Shown: positions 15,962 through 23,577 of the stretch, one piece after another | How the letters are laid out: each line of letters opens with the position of its first letter | Numbering within the stretch: the stretch's first letter is position 1 | NCBI GenBank assembly: GCA_964407825.1 | Contig: CAYOXD010000030.1 | Coordinates: forward strand, 1 to 27,240 | Direction: 5' to 3' | DNA from: CAYOXD01 sp964407825 | Lineage (GTDB): Bacteria > Desulfobacterota > Desulfobacteria > Desulfobacterales > JAFDDL01 | DNA: 27,240 bases | Notes under the pieces: generated by a model | Databases searched by the model: none | What the model was told of the DNA's origin: nothing | What the model saw: only the letters and a program-made list of their open reading frames with translations | Made by a program: the position numbers and the translations under genes

Positions 15962-17686
15962 ATGATCAGAGTCAGACTGGCCCCCCAGAACCCCGATGCC
16001 AAGCTGGGAGATTACGAGGAGGCCCGACGCCGCTTTTCCTGGTCCGATATTGAAAGCGCCTTCACCTGGAAGCGGACCGGGAAGCTCAACATGGTCCAGG
16101 AGGCCGTGGACCGCCATGCCGCAGATCCCCTGAAACGGGATCGCCCTGCCCTGGTTTTCGACAGAGCCGCTCGAAGCCAGTCCTTCAGCTTCACCGAGCT
16201 GTCCGTCCTTTCCAGGAGGTGGGCAAACCTGCTGCGTGCAACCGGCTTAAAGTCCGGGGATCGTCTCGTCGTACTGCTGCCCCTCTGCCCGGATATCTAT
16301 TTCGCCATGGCGGCCTGCGCCCGGCTCGGGGTCATCTTCTGCCCCCTTTTCACCAGCCTGCCCCCGACCGAGTTGAAAGACCGGATCTTGAATGCCTCGC
16401 CCAAGGGGATCCTGACCCTGCCGGATTATTTGGAGCAGCTCCAGCCGGAGGCCTTGCAGACGACACCGGTGGTCCTGCTGGATCAGGGACCGCTTCCGGG
16501 TCTCTATTCCGGTGAACGTCTCGTTCCAGACATCCTCCAACAGATGGACGAAAGGGTCCGCACCCGGTGGCTTCCGCCCGAAGCGCCGCTATACCTTCTC
16601 TACACCTCCGGCTCCAGCGGACCGCCCAAGGGGGTGGTACATGCCCATGGCGATATGGCGGGCCATCTGGCCACCGCCCGAACCGTACTCGATCTTGGCG
16701 AGGGTTCGGTTTTCTGGGCGGACTGTGAGCCGGCCTGGGTCACCGGCACGGTCTATGGCGCCTATGCACCGTGGTTGTGCGCGGCGACCACCATCGTACA
16801 GGCGGCTCCCTTCTCCGAGGCCACCTGGTATCACACCCTCGAAAAACACCGGGTGTCGGTCTGGTATACCACCCCCGCCACCCTTCAGCGTCTCATGGAG
16901 GCGGGCCCGGACCTCGTGCGACGCTACGACCTGTCCCATCTCAAGCATATCTGCACCGTGGGGGAGCGGCTGCCGCCCGAGTCCTTCTTCTGGGCCCGGG
17001 AGCACCTGGGGCTTTCCCCCCACGACACCTGGTGGATGACCGAAACCGGGATGATATGCCTGGCCAACTTCCCCTTCCTGGCCATCAAGCCCGGGGCTCT
17101 GGGAAAACCGGTCCCCGGGGTGGAGGCGGCCGTAGTGGACGAACAGGGAGATCCCCTGCCGCCCATGAGCATGGGGGAGCTGGCCCTGCGGCCGGGCTGG
17201 CCGGCCATGATGCGCGGGATCTGGCGGGATGAAATCCGCTACCGCACCTATTTCCATGAAAGAGGCTGGTTCCTGACCGGCGACATGGCCATCGCCGATG
17301 ATGAGGGCTATTTCTTTCACCAGGGCCGGATGGACGATCTAATCAAAGTGGGAGTCCAGCTGGTAGGCCCCTATGAAATCGAGCAGGCCCTGTGCCGCCA
17401 TCCGGCCGTGAGCGAGGCGGCCGTCATCGCCAAGGCCGACAAACCCGGCGTACCCCTGATCAAGGCCTACATCACCTGCAACCGGGGGATCGTCCCTTCC
17501 AGACGGTTGAACCGGGAAATCCGGGCCCTTGCCGAGAGCGGCCTTTCACCGGGCATCCATATACGGGAACTGGTATTCGTGGAAAGTCTGCCCAAGACGC
17601 TCTCCGGCAAAATCCTTCGCAGGGCCCTGAGGGCCCTGGACCTGGGCCTGCCGGCAGGTGACCCGACAAGACTAAAAGACGTCTAA
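15962..17686 (+). CDS. AcsA-like acetyl/acyl-CoA synthetase (AMP-forming)
   Basis: A 574-residue ANL-family ligase starting at ATG 15962 behind AGGAGA, 17 nt after the deacetylase stop. Motifs are YTSGSSGPPKGVVHAHG (from 214), DTWWMTETGM (from 355), and GRMDDLIKVGVQLVGPYEIEQAL. The C-terminal PKTLSGKILRR has Lys550, equivalent to Lys549 of B. subtilis AcsA, the residue acetylated by AcuA. The length (574 versus 572 for AcsA) and the sequence style place it in the short AcsA branch, distinct from the 654-residue enzyme upstream. The Trp in DTWW suggests acetate or another short acid. Substrate preference is not settled by sequence. Confidence 0.9.
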   Translation: MIRVRLAPQNPDAKLGDYEEARRRFSWSDIESAFTWKRTGKLNMVQEAVDRHAADPLKRDRPALVFDRAARSQSFSFTELSVLSRRWANLLRATGLKSGDRLVVLLPLCPDIYFAMAACARLGVIFCPLFTSLPPTELKDRILNASPKGILTLPDYLEQLQPEALQTTPVVLLDQGPLPGLYSGERLVPDILQQMDERVRTRWLPPEAPLYLLYTSGSSGPPKGVVHAHGDMAGHLATARTVLDLGEGSVFWADCEPAWVTGTVYGAYAPWLCAATTIVQAAPFSEATWYHTLEKHRVSVWYTTPATLQRLMEAGPDLVRRYDLSHLKHICTVGERLPPESFFWAREHLGLSPHDTWWMTETGMICLANFPFLAIKPGALGKPVPGVEAAVVDEQGDPLPPMSMGELALRPGWPAMMRGIWRDEIRYRTYFHERGWFLTGDMAIADDEGYFFHQGRMDDLIKVGVQLVGPYEIEQALCRHPAVSEAAVIAKADKPGVPLIKAYITCNRGIVPSRRLNREIRALAESGLSPGIHIRELVFVESLPKTLSGKILRRALRALDLGLPAGDPTRLKDV

Positions 17687-17730
17687 CCTGTCGTAATTAT
17701 ATATTAAAACAGCATATATCATTTTTCCAT

Positions 17731-17759
17731 TTGCATATCCCAGCGTTTTTCTATATTAT
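17731..17759 (+). promoter_or_regulatory. Candidate sigma-70 promoter for leader and 75-residue gene
   Basis: TTGCAT (17731-17736) and TATTAT (17754-17759) are separated by exactly 17 nt, in a locally AT-rich stretch. The -10 matches at 5 of 6 positions; the -35 only at its TTG. A start near 17766 would give a leader of about 200 nt. Confidence 0.4.
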
Positions 17760-17765
17760 GAAGTG

Positions 17766-17965
17766 TAATTTCACATACAGTTCGCAACCGATACGCTCCG
17801 CTGGATGAAAGCGCTGGATACGCCCTCAGTTTGGTTCCCCCGCTAACGCAAAGAGGCCTGACCCCTGAAGTAATAGAGCCCCCTCTCTCGGGGTACCGAC
17901 ACCTAAACCCATAAGCACCTGTCGATAGAACGACCGGTGGACACGGCATCAGAAGGACAGGAATT
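17766..17965 (+). promoter_or_regulatory. Long structured 5' leader, possible riboswitch
   Basis: GGTTCCCC (17833-17840) can pair with GGGGTACC (17890-17897) except for one T-T mismatch. The enclosed segment contains ACGCAAAG (17846-17853), the string that joins the helices in c-di-GMP-I (GEMM) riboswitches, and the 3' strand reads GGGGTACCGA, like GEMM 3' ends. The GAAA-capped second helix expected between them is not visible, so the class is unproven. A second hairpin at 17916-17939 (CACC-T-GTCG, 6-nt loop, CGAC-C-GGTG) lies just before the ribosome site. Confidence 0.35.
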
Positions 17966-18193
17966 ATGGATGACATCAAGAAAGACAAGGACAGGAAAGC
18001 CGACCCCTCTTCCGAAGAAAATTCCGATAAGCGAAACGGCAGGGACCGGCGAAGCGAACCTTCAGAGGGGTTTGCCTGCGTGAGCACGGTGGGATGGATC
18101 TGCCGCCGCGAAAAAACCCGCAGAAAAGACGATTCCTTTTCATCGACCCCTTACACAATAACGGAACCCGCGTATCCGTTTCTGATGAAATGA
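17966..18193 (+). CDS. Small highly charged protein of unknown function
   Basis: A 75-residue protein starting at ATG 17966 behind AAGGACAGGA. Residues 1-32 are Lys/Asp/Arg-rich and include the short GRDRR motif seen in many small deltaproteobacterial proteins. Then come CVSTVGWICRREKTRRKDD (38-56), with two cysteines 8 apart, and a plain C-terminus. There is no signal peptide or membrane segment. I do not recognise a characterised family. Its long structured leader suggests regulated expression. It is convergent with a Fur-family gene 28 nt away. Confidence 0.6.
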   Translation: MDDIKKDKDRKADPSSEENSDKRNGRDRRSEPSEGFACVSTVGWICRREKTRRKDDSFSSTPYTITEPAYPFLMK

Positions 18194-18221
18194 CGGAACC
18201 CGAAAGGTAAGGGAAGAACGC

Positions 18222-18596
18222 TCATGCACCGGCGCAGGCGGGGCAAACGCCGAAAAGAAAGACTTCGTGATCCTCCACCACGAATCCTTCGGGGGCCGCC
18301 TTCTTCTCGTTCAGCGCGCAGCCGGGAAGATTGAACAACCGGTTGCATGCATGGCAGTGGAAATGATGGTGATGGGTCTTTCCCGCCAGTTCATAGAGGG
18401 TTCCCAGGGAAGGATGGCTGATCTGTTTGACACACCCCTTTTCCAGCAGAAGCTTCAGGTAGCGGTACACCGTGGCCTGGTTGAGTGACGGCACAAGCTC
18501 GCGGCCATAGCTGAGGATCTCATCGATCCCCATCGCTCTGTCCTGTTGCCGGAAAACGTGCTCGATCGCTGAGCGTTGGGAGGTTTTTCGTCTCAT
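18222..18596 (-). CDS. Fur-family metal-responsive transcriptional regulator
   Basis: This 124-residue protein has an N-terminal winged helix (residues 5-70, with the recognition segment NQATVYRYLKLLLEKG) and a metal-binding C-terminal domain. The latter has His75-78 and His80 followed by C81-x2-C84, and a second pair C118-x2-C121. The two CxxC pairs form the structural zinc site of Fur/PerR/Zur proteins. The His-rich stretch THHHHFHC is typical of the sensing region. Whether it senses iron, zinc or peroxide cannot be told from sequence. It is divergent from the ispH-ubiA fusion; the shared region contains a 6-1-6 inverted repeat that could be its operator. Confidence 0.9.
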   Translation of the reverse strand: MRRKTSQRSAIEHVFRQQDRAMGIDEILSYGRELVPSLNQATVYRYLKLLLEKGCVKQISHPSLGTLYELAGKTHHHHFHCHACNRLFNLPGCALNEKKAAPEGFVVEDHEVFLFGVCPACAGA

Positions 18597-18714
18597 CGTT
18601 CATGCCTCGGTCCGCAACATATCCGATCCAGCCGCTCATTGCAAATCCTTTCGCACCCGCCTTCTGCCGGCCAGCCCGGCCTCACCGAGAGGCCCCCTCC
18701 CCGGCTCCTTTAAC

Positions 18715-18727
18715 TGAATCCGATTCA
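18715..18727. promoter_or_regulatory. Candidate operator, TGAATC-C-GATTCA
   Basis: A perfect 6-1-6 inverted repeat lies in the 215-bp region between the Fur-family gene and the ispH-ubiA gene. Its size and symmetry resemble the 7-1-7 boxes bound by Fur-family proteins, though the bases differ from classic Fur or PerR boxes. Binding is an inference from position. Confidence 0.3.
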
Positions 18728-18811
18728 CCGCATCACACAAGCCTCCCCTTTACAAGTCATCTCGCCTGTTCTATAAAAACAACTTTATTCTGGCGATCAG
18801 GCTTTCTGGGA

Positions 18812-20575
18812 ATGAAAATATTTATTGCGAAAAACTCAGGATTTTGCATGGGCGTCCGCCGAGCGGTTGAAATGGTATTGGATGCATCCATAGAACATGC
18901 AGAACCCATCAGCACCTTCGGCCCGTTGATTCATAATCCGCAGGTATTGGCGCTCCTGGAGGAAAAGGGCATCCACATCTTGAACGAAACGCCGGAGACG
19001 GGAAGCGGTATCGTTCTGATAAGGGCTCACGGAATCCCCCCGCATGCCCATGAGAAACTGATAAACGCCGGGTTTGAGGTGCTGGATGCCACCTGTCCGC
19101 GGGTCATCAAAATTCAAACGATCATCAAAAAACACACGGCCCAAGGCTACGTATCCATCATTATCGGCGACAAAAATCATCCGGAGGTCGTCGGGCTCCA
19201 AGGCCATGCGGGGCAAGACGGATACGTGGTCGGAAGTCTTGGCGAACTCCAGGCGCTGCCGGTCTTTGAAAGGGCCATCATCGTCGCCCAGACCACCCAG
19301 AACACCCAACTGTTCCAAGACATCAAGACTTGGGCAGCCAGCCACCGTCCCCATTACAAGGTTTTCGACACGATCTGTGACTCCACGGAGAAAAGACAGG
19401 CGGAGATAAAGCAACTGGCCGACACGGTGGATGCGATAATTGTCGTGGGCGGCCGAAACAGCGGCAACACCCGCAGGCTGGCTGAGGTATCCAGGGGAAC
19501 CGGCAAAGCGACATTCCACATCGAGACCGAAGCGGATCTGGGCGCCCTTGACGCGGAAGATCTTTTATCCCATTCCAGCATCGGGATTACGGCCGGCGCA
19601 TCCACACCGAACTGGATCATCAACAGGGTATATAAGGCCCTGGAGGGGTTGGCATACAGACGCAAACAAGGCTGGCGGCGCATCCTCTTTTCGATCCAGC
19701 GCTCCCTCGTACTGACCAATATTTATTTATCCTTTGGTGCCGGCCTTCTGTGCTATGCATGCTCGACCCTGCAAGGGATAAAGGGCTATACGCCCTTTGT
19801 CTTTCTGTCCATGCTCTATGTTCAGTCCATGCATCTTCTCAACCACCTGACCGGGGGCAAGGCTGATCAATACAATGACCCCGGCAGGGCTTGTTTTTAC
19901 AGCATCAACAGAAAGTGGTTGACGATTCTGGCCGTTACCACCGGCGCGGGGGGATTGATCATTGCATGGACGCTCGGCGCCTGGCCCTTTTCCATCACCC
20001 TTGCCATGAGCGTCCTGGGACTGTCCTATCACCTGAAACTGGTACCCGATTATTTTACCGGGATTAAATACCGCAGGATAAAAGACGTGCCCGGATCAAA
20101 AACACTCCTGATTACCGTGGCCTGGGGAATTCTGACGGCGATACTGCCGTCTCTGTCGATCAGGGGAACCATCGCCTGGAACAATTGGCTGATTTTCATA
20201 TGGTCCTCCGGTCTGGTGTTTGTCAGAACCACCTTTTTTGATATTCTCGACATGCAGGGGGACCGGATCGTCGGCAAGGAGACCTTGGCACTTCTGATGG
20301 GAGAGAAGCGATCGCATCGGGTCTTAAAGACCATCCTCATGGTCCTGATCGTGACACTGCCGATGGCGTCTGCCTTGCAGCTGGCTTCGCCGTTGGGATT
20401 CGCCCTGACCCTTTGCCCGATATTCATCTGGATCGTTTTCTCAGCCTATAGAAGGGGGTATCTTCTTCCGGGGATCAAGCTGGAATTTCTTGTCGAGACC
20501 CTGTTTATGACGGCCGGTTTAATCACCTTGATCTGGTCGTCGGCTGATCCACTTAAGTTCTTGGTAATTAATTGA
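18812..20575 (+). CDS. Fusion of IspH (HMBPP reductase) and UbiA-family prenyltransferase
   Basis: The start at ATG 18812 begins MKIFIAKNSGFCMGVRRA, the standard IspH N-terminus; a longer reading from 18602 adds 70 unconserved residues. Residues 1-285 are complete IspH: Fe-S cysteines C12, C95 and C189, substrate-binding H41, H73 and H123, NSGNTRRLAEV, and GITAGASTPNWII. IspH makes IPP and DMAPP in the MEP pathway. Residues about 295-587 are a multi-span membrane UbiA domain with the second Asp motif DILDMQGD (D477, D480, D484), then GKETLALLMGEK. The first motif is degenerate (N344 to D352/D356). The acceptor substrate is unknown. One continuous frame without interruption joins the halves. 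It begins the hopanoid region, so local isoprenoid supply is its likely role. Confidence 0.88.
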   Translation: MKIFIAKNSGFCMGVRRAVEMVLDASIEHAEPISTFGPLIHNPQVLALLEEKGIHILNETPETGSGIVLIRAHGIPPHAHEKLINAGFEVLDATCPRVIKIQTIIKKHTAQGYVSIIIGDKNHPEVVGLQGHAGQDGYVVGSLGELQALPVFERAIIVAQTTQNTQLFQDIKTWAASHRPHYKVFDTICDSTEKRQAEIKQLADTVDAIIVVGGRNSGNTRRLAEVSRGTGKATFHIETEADLGALDAEDLLSHSSIGITAGASTPNWIINRVYKALEGLAYRRKQGWRRILFSIQRSLVLTNIYLSFGAGLLCYACSTLQGIKGYTPFVFLSMLYVQSMHLLNHLTGGKADQYNDPGRACFYSINRKWLTILAVTTGAGGLIIAWTLGAWPFSITLAMSVLGLSYHLKLVPDYFTGIKYRRIKDVPGSKTLLITVAWGILTAILPSLSIRGTIAWNNWLIFIWSSGLVFVRTTFFDILDMQGDRIVGKETLALLMGEKRSHRVLKTILMVLIVTLPMASALQLASPLGFALTLCPIFIWIVFSAYRRGYLLPGIKLEFLVETLFMTAGLITLIWSSADPLKFLVIN

Positions 20576-20591
20576 GATGGCCCCTTCCCTG

Positions 20592-20621
20592 CCGGGTCCG
20601 AAACGGCACGGTGAGACCCGG
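20592..20621 (+). other. Intergenic hairpin after ispH-ubiA
   Basis: CCGGGTC (20592-20598) pairs with GACCCGG (20615-20621) across a 16-nt loop. No U-tract follows, so it is not a clear terminator. It may be an RNA structure between the fusion gene and the squalene synthase gene. Confidence 0.3.
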
Positions 20622-20711
20622 ACCGGGCAAGGCCGGGCAAGCTTTCACCCGAAATCAACCCGAATCATCAATCGCAGAGGGCATGCCGCAGTTTAAAAGG
20701 GAGAAATCATA

Positions 20712-21824
20712 ATGAACGGAGCAAAACCTGTACTGCCAGGATCTGATCGCCTGCAGCAGCTCTTGCAGGGAGTCTCGCGCTCGTTTGCGCTCACGATACC
20801 CAACCTGCCGCCGGATCTTTGCCGGACGGCCACCGTTGCTTATCTGCTGTGCCGGATCGTTGACACGATCGAAGATGAGGAAAGCCTGACGGTTTCCAAA
20901 AAACATCTTTTTTTCAATGAGTTTATCGATGTGGTTGGCGGCAGGTCAGCGCCCGGTCCCTTTGCCGAAAGGTTATATCCGTTGCTCAGTGACAGTACGC
21001 TGCCGAGCGAAAAAGAACTCATCCAGGAGACACCGCTCGTCATTCAGGGATTATTCAGGGCAAACCCGGCCCAGCAGGCCATGCTGAGGCGTTGCGTAGG
21101 CACCATGTCCACTGGCATGTTGCGGTTTCAGGAATCCAAATGCCCGGACGGACTGGAAAATGTCGCCGAGATGGACACCTACTGCTATCATGTGGCCGGT
21201 GTGGTCGGTGAAATGCTGACAGGACTTTTCTGCGATTACTCTGAAAGAATCGCGAAGCACCATGGAAAACTGATGGAACTGGCTGTATCCTTCGGTCAGG
21301 GACTGCAAATGACGAATATCCTGAAGGATCTTTGGGAAGACCGCGAACGCGGGGCGTGTTGGCTGCCGCGGGATGTATTCCAGAGCAAGGGGTTTGACCT
21401 GAAGGATCTGGCCCCCGGCGCCTATACACCGAGTTTCGGTGAGGGGCTGGCCGAGCTGATCGGCATCGCCCACGGGCATCTTAAAAACGCGTTGGCCTAT
21501 TCCCTGCTGATGCCGCGACACGAGACCGGGATCCGAAAATTCTGTTTGTGGGCCATCGGCATGGCGGTCTTCACCCTTCAGAAATTAAACAGGAAACGCG
21601 ATTATTCGTGCAGCAACGATGTCAAAATATCGAGAGGGACCTTAAAGAAAGTGATTCTGTTATCCAATGCCACCTTGCGAAGCGATCTTCTGCTAAAGGC
21701 GCTCTTTAAACTTGCCGCCCGGGGTCTGCCGCTGGCAAGCCCTATAAAACTCCGGGTGCAGCCGCCCCTTGGACGGTTCGTGGACCCCCCTTCCCTCGAA
21801 AATCAAAATCCGATGAAATTTTAG
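20712..21824 (+). CDS. Squalene synthase-like protein (eukaryote-type head-to-head prenyl synthase)
   Basis: A 370-residue trans-isoprenyl synthase starting at ATG 20712 behind AAGGGAGA. It has the first Asp-rich motif DTIED (51-55) in YLLCRIVDTIEDE, YCYHVAGVVGEML (157-169), and the second motif KDLWED (D206, D210) in MTNILKDLWEDRERGACWLPRD. The C-terminal third has a VKISRG-type segment, as in eukaryotic squalene synthase. HpnC and HpnD are about 280-300 residues, so this is longer. I infer that it makes squalene from two farnesyl-PP in one enzyme, which would explain the absence of hpnC/hpnD/hpnE genes nearby. Phytoene synthase is a less likely alternative. It supplies the cyclase at 24.4-26.5 kb. 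Confidence 0.87.
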   Translation: MNGAKPVLPGSDRLQQLLQGVSRSFALTIPNLPPDLCRTATVAYLLCRIVDTIEDEESLTVSKKHLFFNEFIDVVGGRSAPGPFAERLYPLLSDSTLPSEKELIQETPLVIQGLFRANPAQQAMLRRCVGTMSTGMLRFQESKCPDGLENVAEMDTYCYHVAGVVGEMLTGLFCDYSERIAKHHGKLMELAVSFGQGLQMTNILKDLWEDRERGACWLPRDVFQSKGFDLKDLAPGAYTPSFGEGLAELIGIAHGHLKNALAYSLLMPRHETGIRKFCLWAIGMAVFTLQKLNRKRDYSCSNDVKISRGTLKKVILLSNATLRSDLLLKALFKLAARGLPLASPIKLRVQPPLGRFVDPPSLENQNPMKF

Positions 21825-21887
21825 GAACCCGGCAGTTGAGAAGGCCTGCCGATGGCTTCTGCCCAAACCTCCTTGAGGGATGACGCC

Positions 21888-22556
21888 ATGAAAACACACC
21901 GACAGCGAACGCTGGTTTTTTGTGGGATCCTCGTAATGGTCCTCTGCGGGATATCCGCCACCGGGGCCCGCGCAGAGAGCCCTGTGGCCTCCGGACCAAC
22001 CCAGCGGACGGTCCCCTCCATAATCTGTGACACCGCGCCCGGATACAGCTTCCGAAAGGGCACCGACATTGTCGGTGTTGCGGTCGGTGTCGGCGTCGGT
22101 GCCAGAATTCTCGGCAGCCAAAAGCAGCATGACCTGATGCTGGTGTACGGTCACTGGGGCAGGATGGCCACGGGCGTCATCGGCGGTAATCACTGGTATC
22201 GAGGCGGTGTGGAGCTCTGGGGCGAACTCTTCGGGGGGTCCCAATATCGCCCCCGGCAGGACTTTCTGGGGGGATTGGGCATCGGACTGCGCTATCGTTT
22301 CCTTACCGGCAACCGCTGGGCCCCATACATTGACGCAGGCTCGGGGGTGGCGGTCACCAATATCGGCGGACCCGATCTGGGCTCCGCCTTTGAATTCATT
22401 CTCCAGGGCGGCGGCGGCATACAATATTTTATCAAGAAAAATACCGCATTGTGTGTTCAGGCGCGGTGGTTTCACCTGTCAAATGCCGGTCTGACCAACT
22501 CAAACCGGGGAGCCAACAGCTTTTTGTATCTTGTCGGCGTGGACTGGTTTTTCTAA
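21888..22556 (+). CDS. PagL-like acyloxyacyl hydrolase (lipid A 3-O-deacylase family), exported
   Basis: The start at ATG 21888 (after GAGGGATGACGCC) gives 222 residues, with a signal peptide of about 29 residues ending ATGARA. The mature part has alternating hydrophobic strands and ends in Trp-Phe-Phe, as for an eight-stranded outer-membrane barrel. The catalytic motif WFHLSNAGL has His196 and Ser198, followed by NRGANS, as in PagL. PagL removes the 3-O acyl chain of lipid A in the outer membrane. Lying between squalene synthase and hpnH, it may tune lipid A packing alongside hopanoids; this link is inferred from position only. Confidence 0.82.
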   Translation: MKTHRQRTLVFCGILVMVLCGISATGARAESPVASGPTQRTVPSIICDTAPGYSFRKGTDIVGVAVGVGVGARILGSQKQHDLMLVYGHWGRMATGVIGGNHWYRGGVELWGELFGGSQYRPRQDFLGGLGIGLRYRFLTGNRWAPYIDAGSGVAVTNIGGPDLGSAFEFILQGGGGIQYFIKKNTALCVQARWFHLSNAGLTNSNRGANSFLYLVGVDWFF

Positions 22557-22571
22557 AGAAAGGGGAGGAAC

Positions 22572-23573
22572 TTGAGTATCCCTGTAATTCAAAAAACGCG
22601 TATTGCCGGGTACATTCTCCGGCAGGTATTGACCGGTACGCGGCGGTTTCCGCTGGTGCTGATGCTGGAGCCCCTGTTTCGCTGCAACCTGCAATGCAAG
22701 GGCTGCGGCAAAATAGCCGTTTCCCGGGAGCTACTGAACCGGCAGCTCAGCGTCGATGAATGTCTGTCCGCCGCCCTGGAATGCGGAGCGCCGGTCGTTT
22801 CCATCGCAGGCGGCGAGCCCCTGCTTCATCCGGACATGCCGCTGTTGGTCCGCCGACTCGCGGCCCGCAAGAAATTTGTCTATCTGTGCACCAACGGACT
22901 GCTCGTATCAAAGCGGATCGATGAATTCGAGCCCTCGGCCTATCTCACCTTCAACATCCATCTGGATGGACTTCGGGAGCGACATGACGCCCTGGTCTGC
23001 CGGCCGGGCGTGTTTGACCGGGCCGTGGCGGCCATCCGACTGCTGCTTTCAAGAGGGTTTCGGGTGACCACCAATACAACCCTTTTCGGAGACGAAACCC
23101 CTGGCAATGCCGCCCGTTTTTTTGATTTTCTATCCTCCCTCGGCATCGAGGCCATGACGGTCGCGCCGGCCTTCAGCTACGAAAGCGCCTCGGACCAGGG
23201 GCATTTCCCCGACCGTGACAGTACCCGGGCGCTTTTCCGACGCCTGTTTGAAATGGGCAAGGGGAGAGGATGGCGGTTCAATCACAGCAGCCTGTACCTG
23301 GATTTCCTGGCCGGCGGCAGGGAGTATCACTGCACCCCCTGGGGCAACCCGACCCGCAATATTCTCGGATGGCAAAGACCGTGCTACCTTATAAATGATG
23401 GATATGCGGCCACTTACAGGGAACTTATGGAAACCACGGACTGGACGCGATACGGTGTGGGACGGGACCCACGCTGCAATGCCTGCATGGTCCATTGCGG
23501 CTTCGAGCCCACAGCGGTGATGGATTCGGTAAGGCATCCGCTAAAGGCCCTGATCCCGCCTCGCCGGAAGTGA
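22572..23573 (+). CDS. hpnH: HpnH, radical SAM adenosyl-hopene synthase
   Basis: A 333-residue radical SAM protein. The start is a TTG at 22572, set by AGGGGAGGAA 1 nt upstream. The cluster motif is C38-x3-C42-x2-C45 in EPLFRCNLQCKGCGKI, a hallmark of HpnH, followed by SIAGGEPLLHPD. The C-terminal CNACMVHCGFEPTAV is the usual HpnH tail. HpnH attaches the 5'-deoxyadenosyl radical to diploptene, giving adenosylhopane, the precursor of extended C35 hopanoids. It begins 15 nt after the PagL-like stop and ends 4 nt from the 3' end of the oppositely oriented hpnG. Confidence 0.95.
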   Translation: MSIPVIQKTRIAGYILRQVLTGTRRFPLVLMLEPLFRCNLQCKGCGKIAVSRELLNRQLSVDECLSAALECGAPVVSIAGGEPLLHPDMPLLVRRLAARKKFVYLCTNGLLVSKRIDEFEPSAYLTFNIHLDGLRERHDALVCRPGVFDRAVAAIRLLLSRGFRVTTNTTLFGDETPGNAARFFDFLSSLGIEAMTVAPAFSYESASDQGHFPDRDSTRALFRRLFEMGKGRGWRFNHSSLYLDFLAGGREYHCTPWGNPTRNILGWQRPCYLINDGYAATYRELMETTDWTRYGVGRDPRCNACMVHCGFEPTAVMDSVRHPLKALIPPRRK

Positions 23574-23577
23574 TGGG

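Noticed and set aside
17719..18087. Minus-strand open frame of 122 codons across the leader of the 75-residue gene
   Set aside because: No ribosome site or motifs; it overlaps a better-supported plus-strand promoter, leader and gene.
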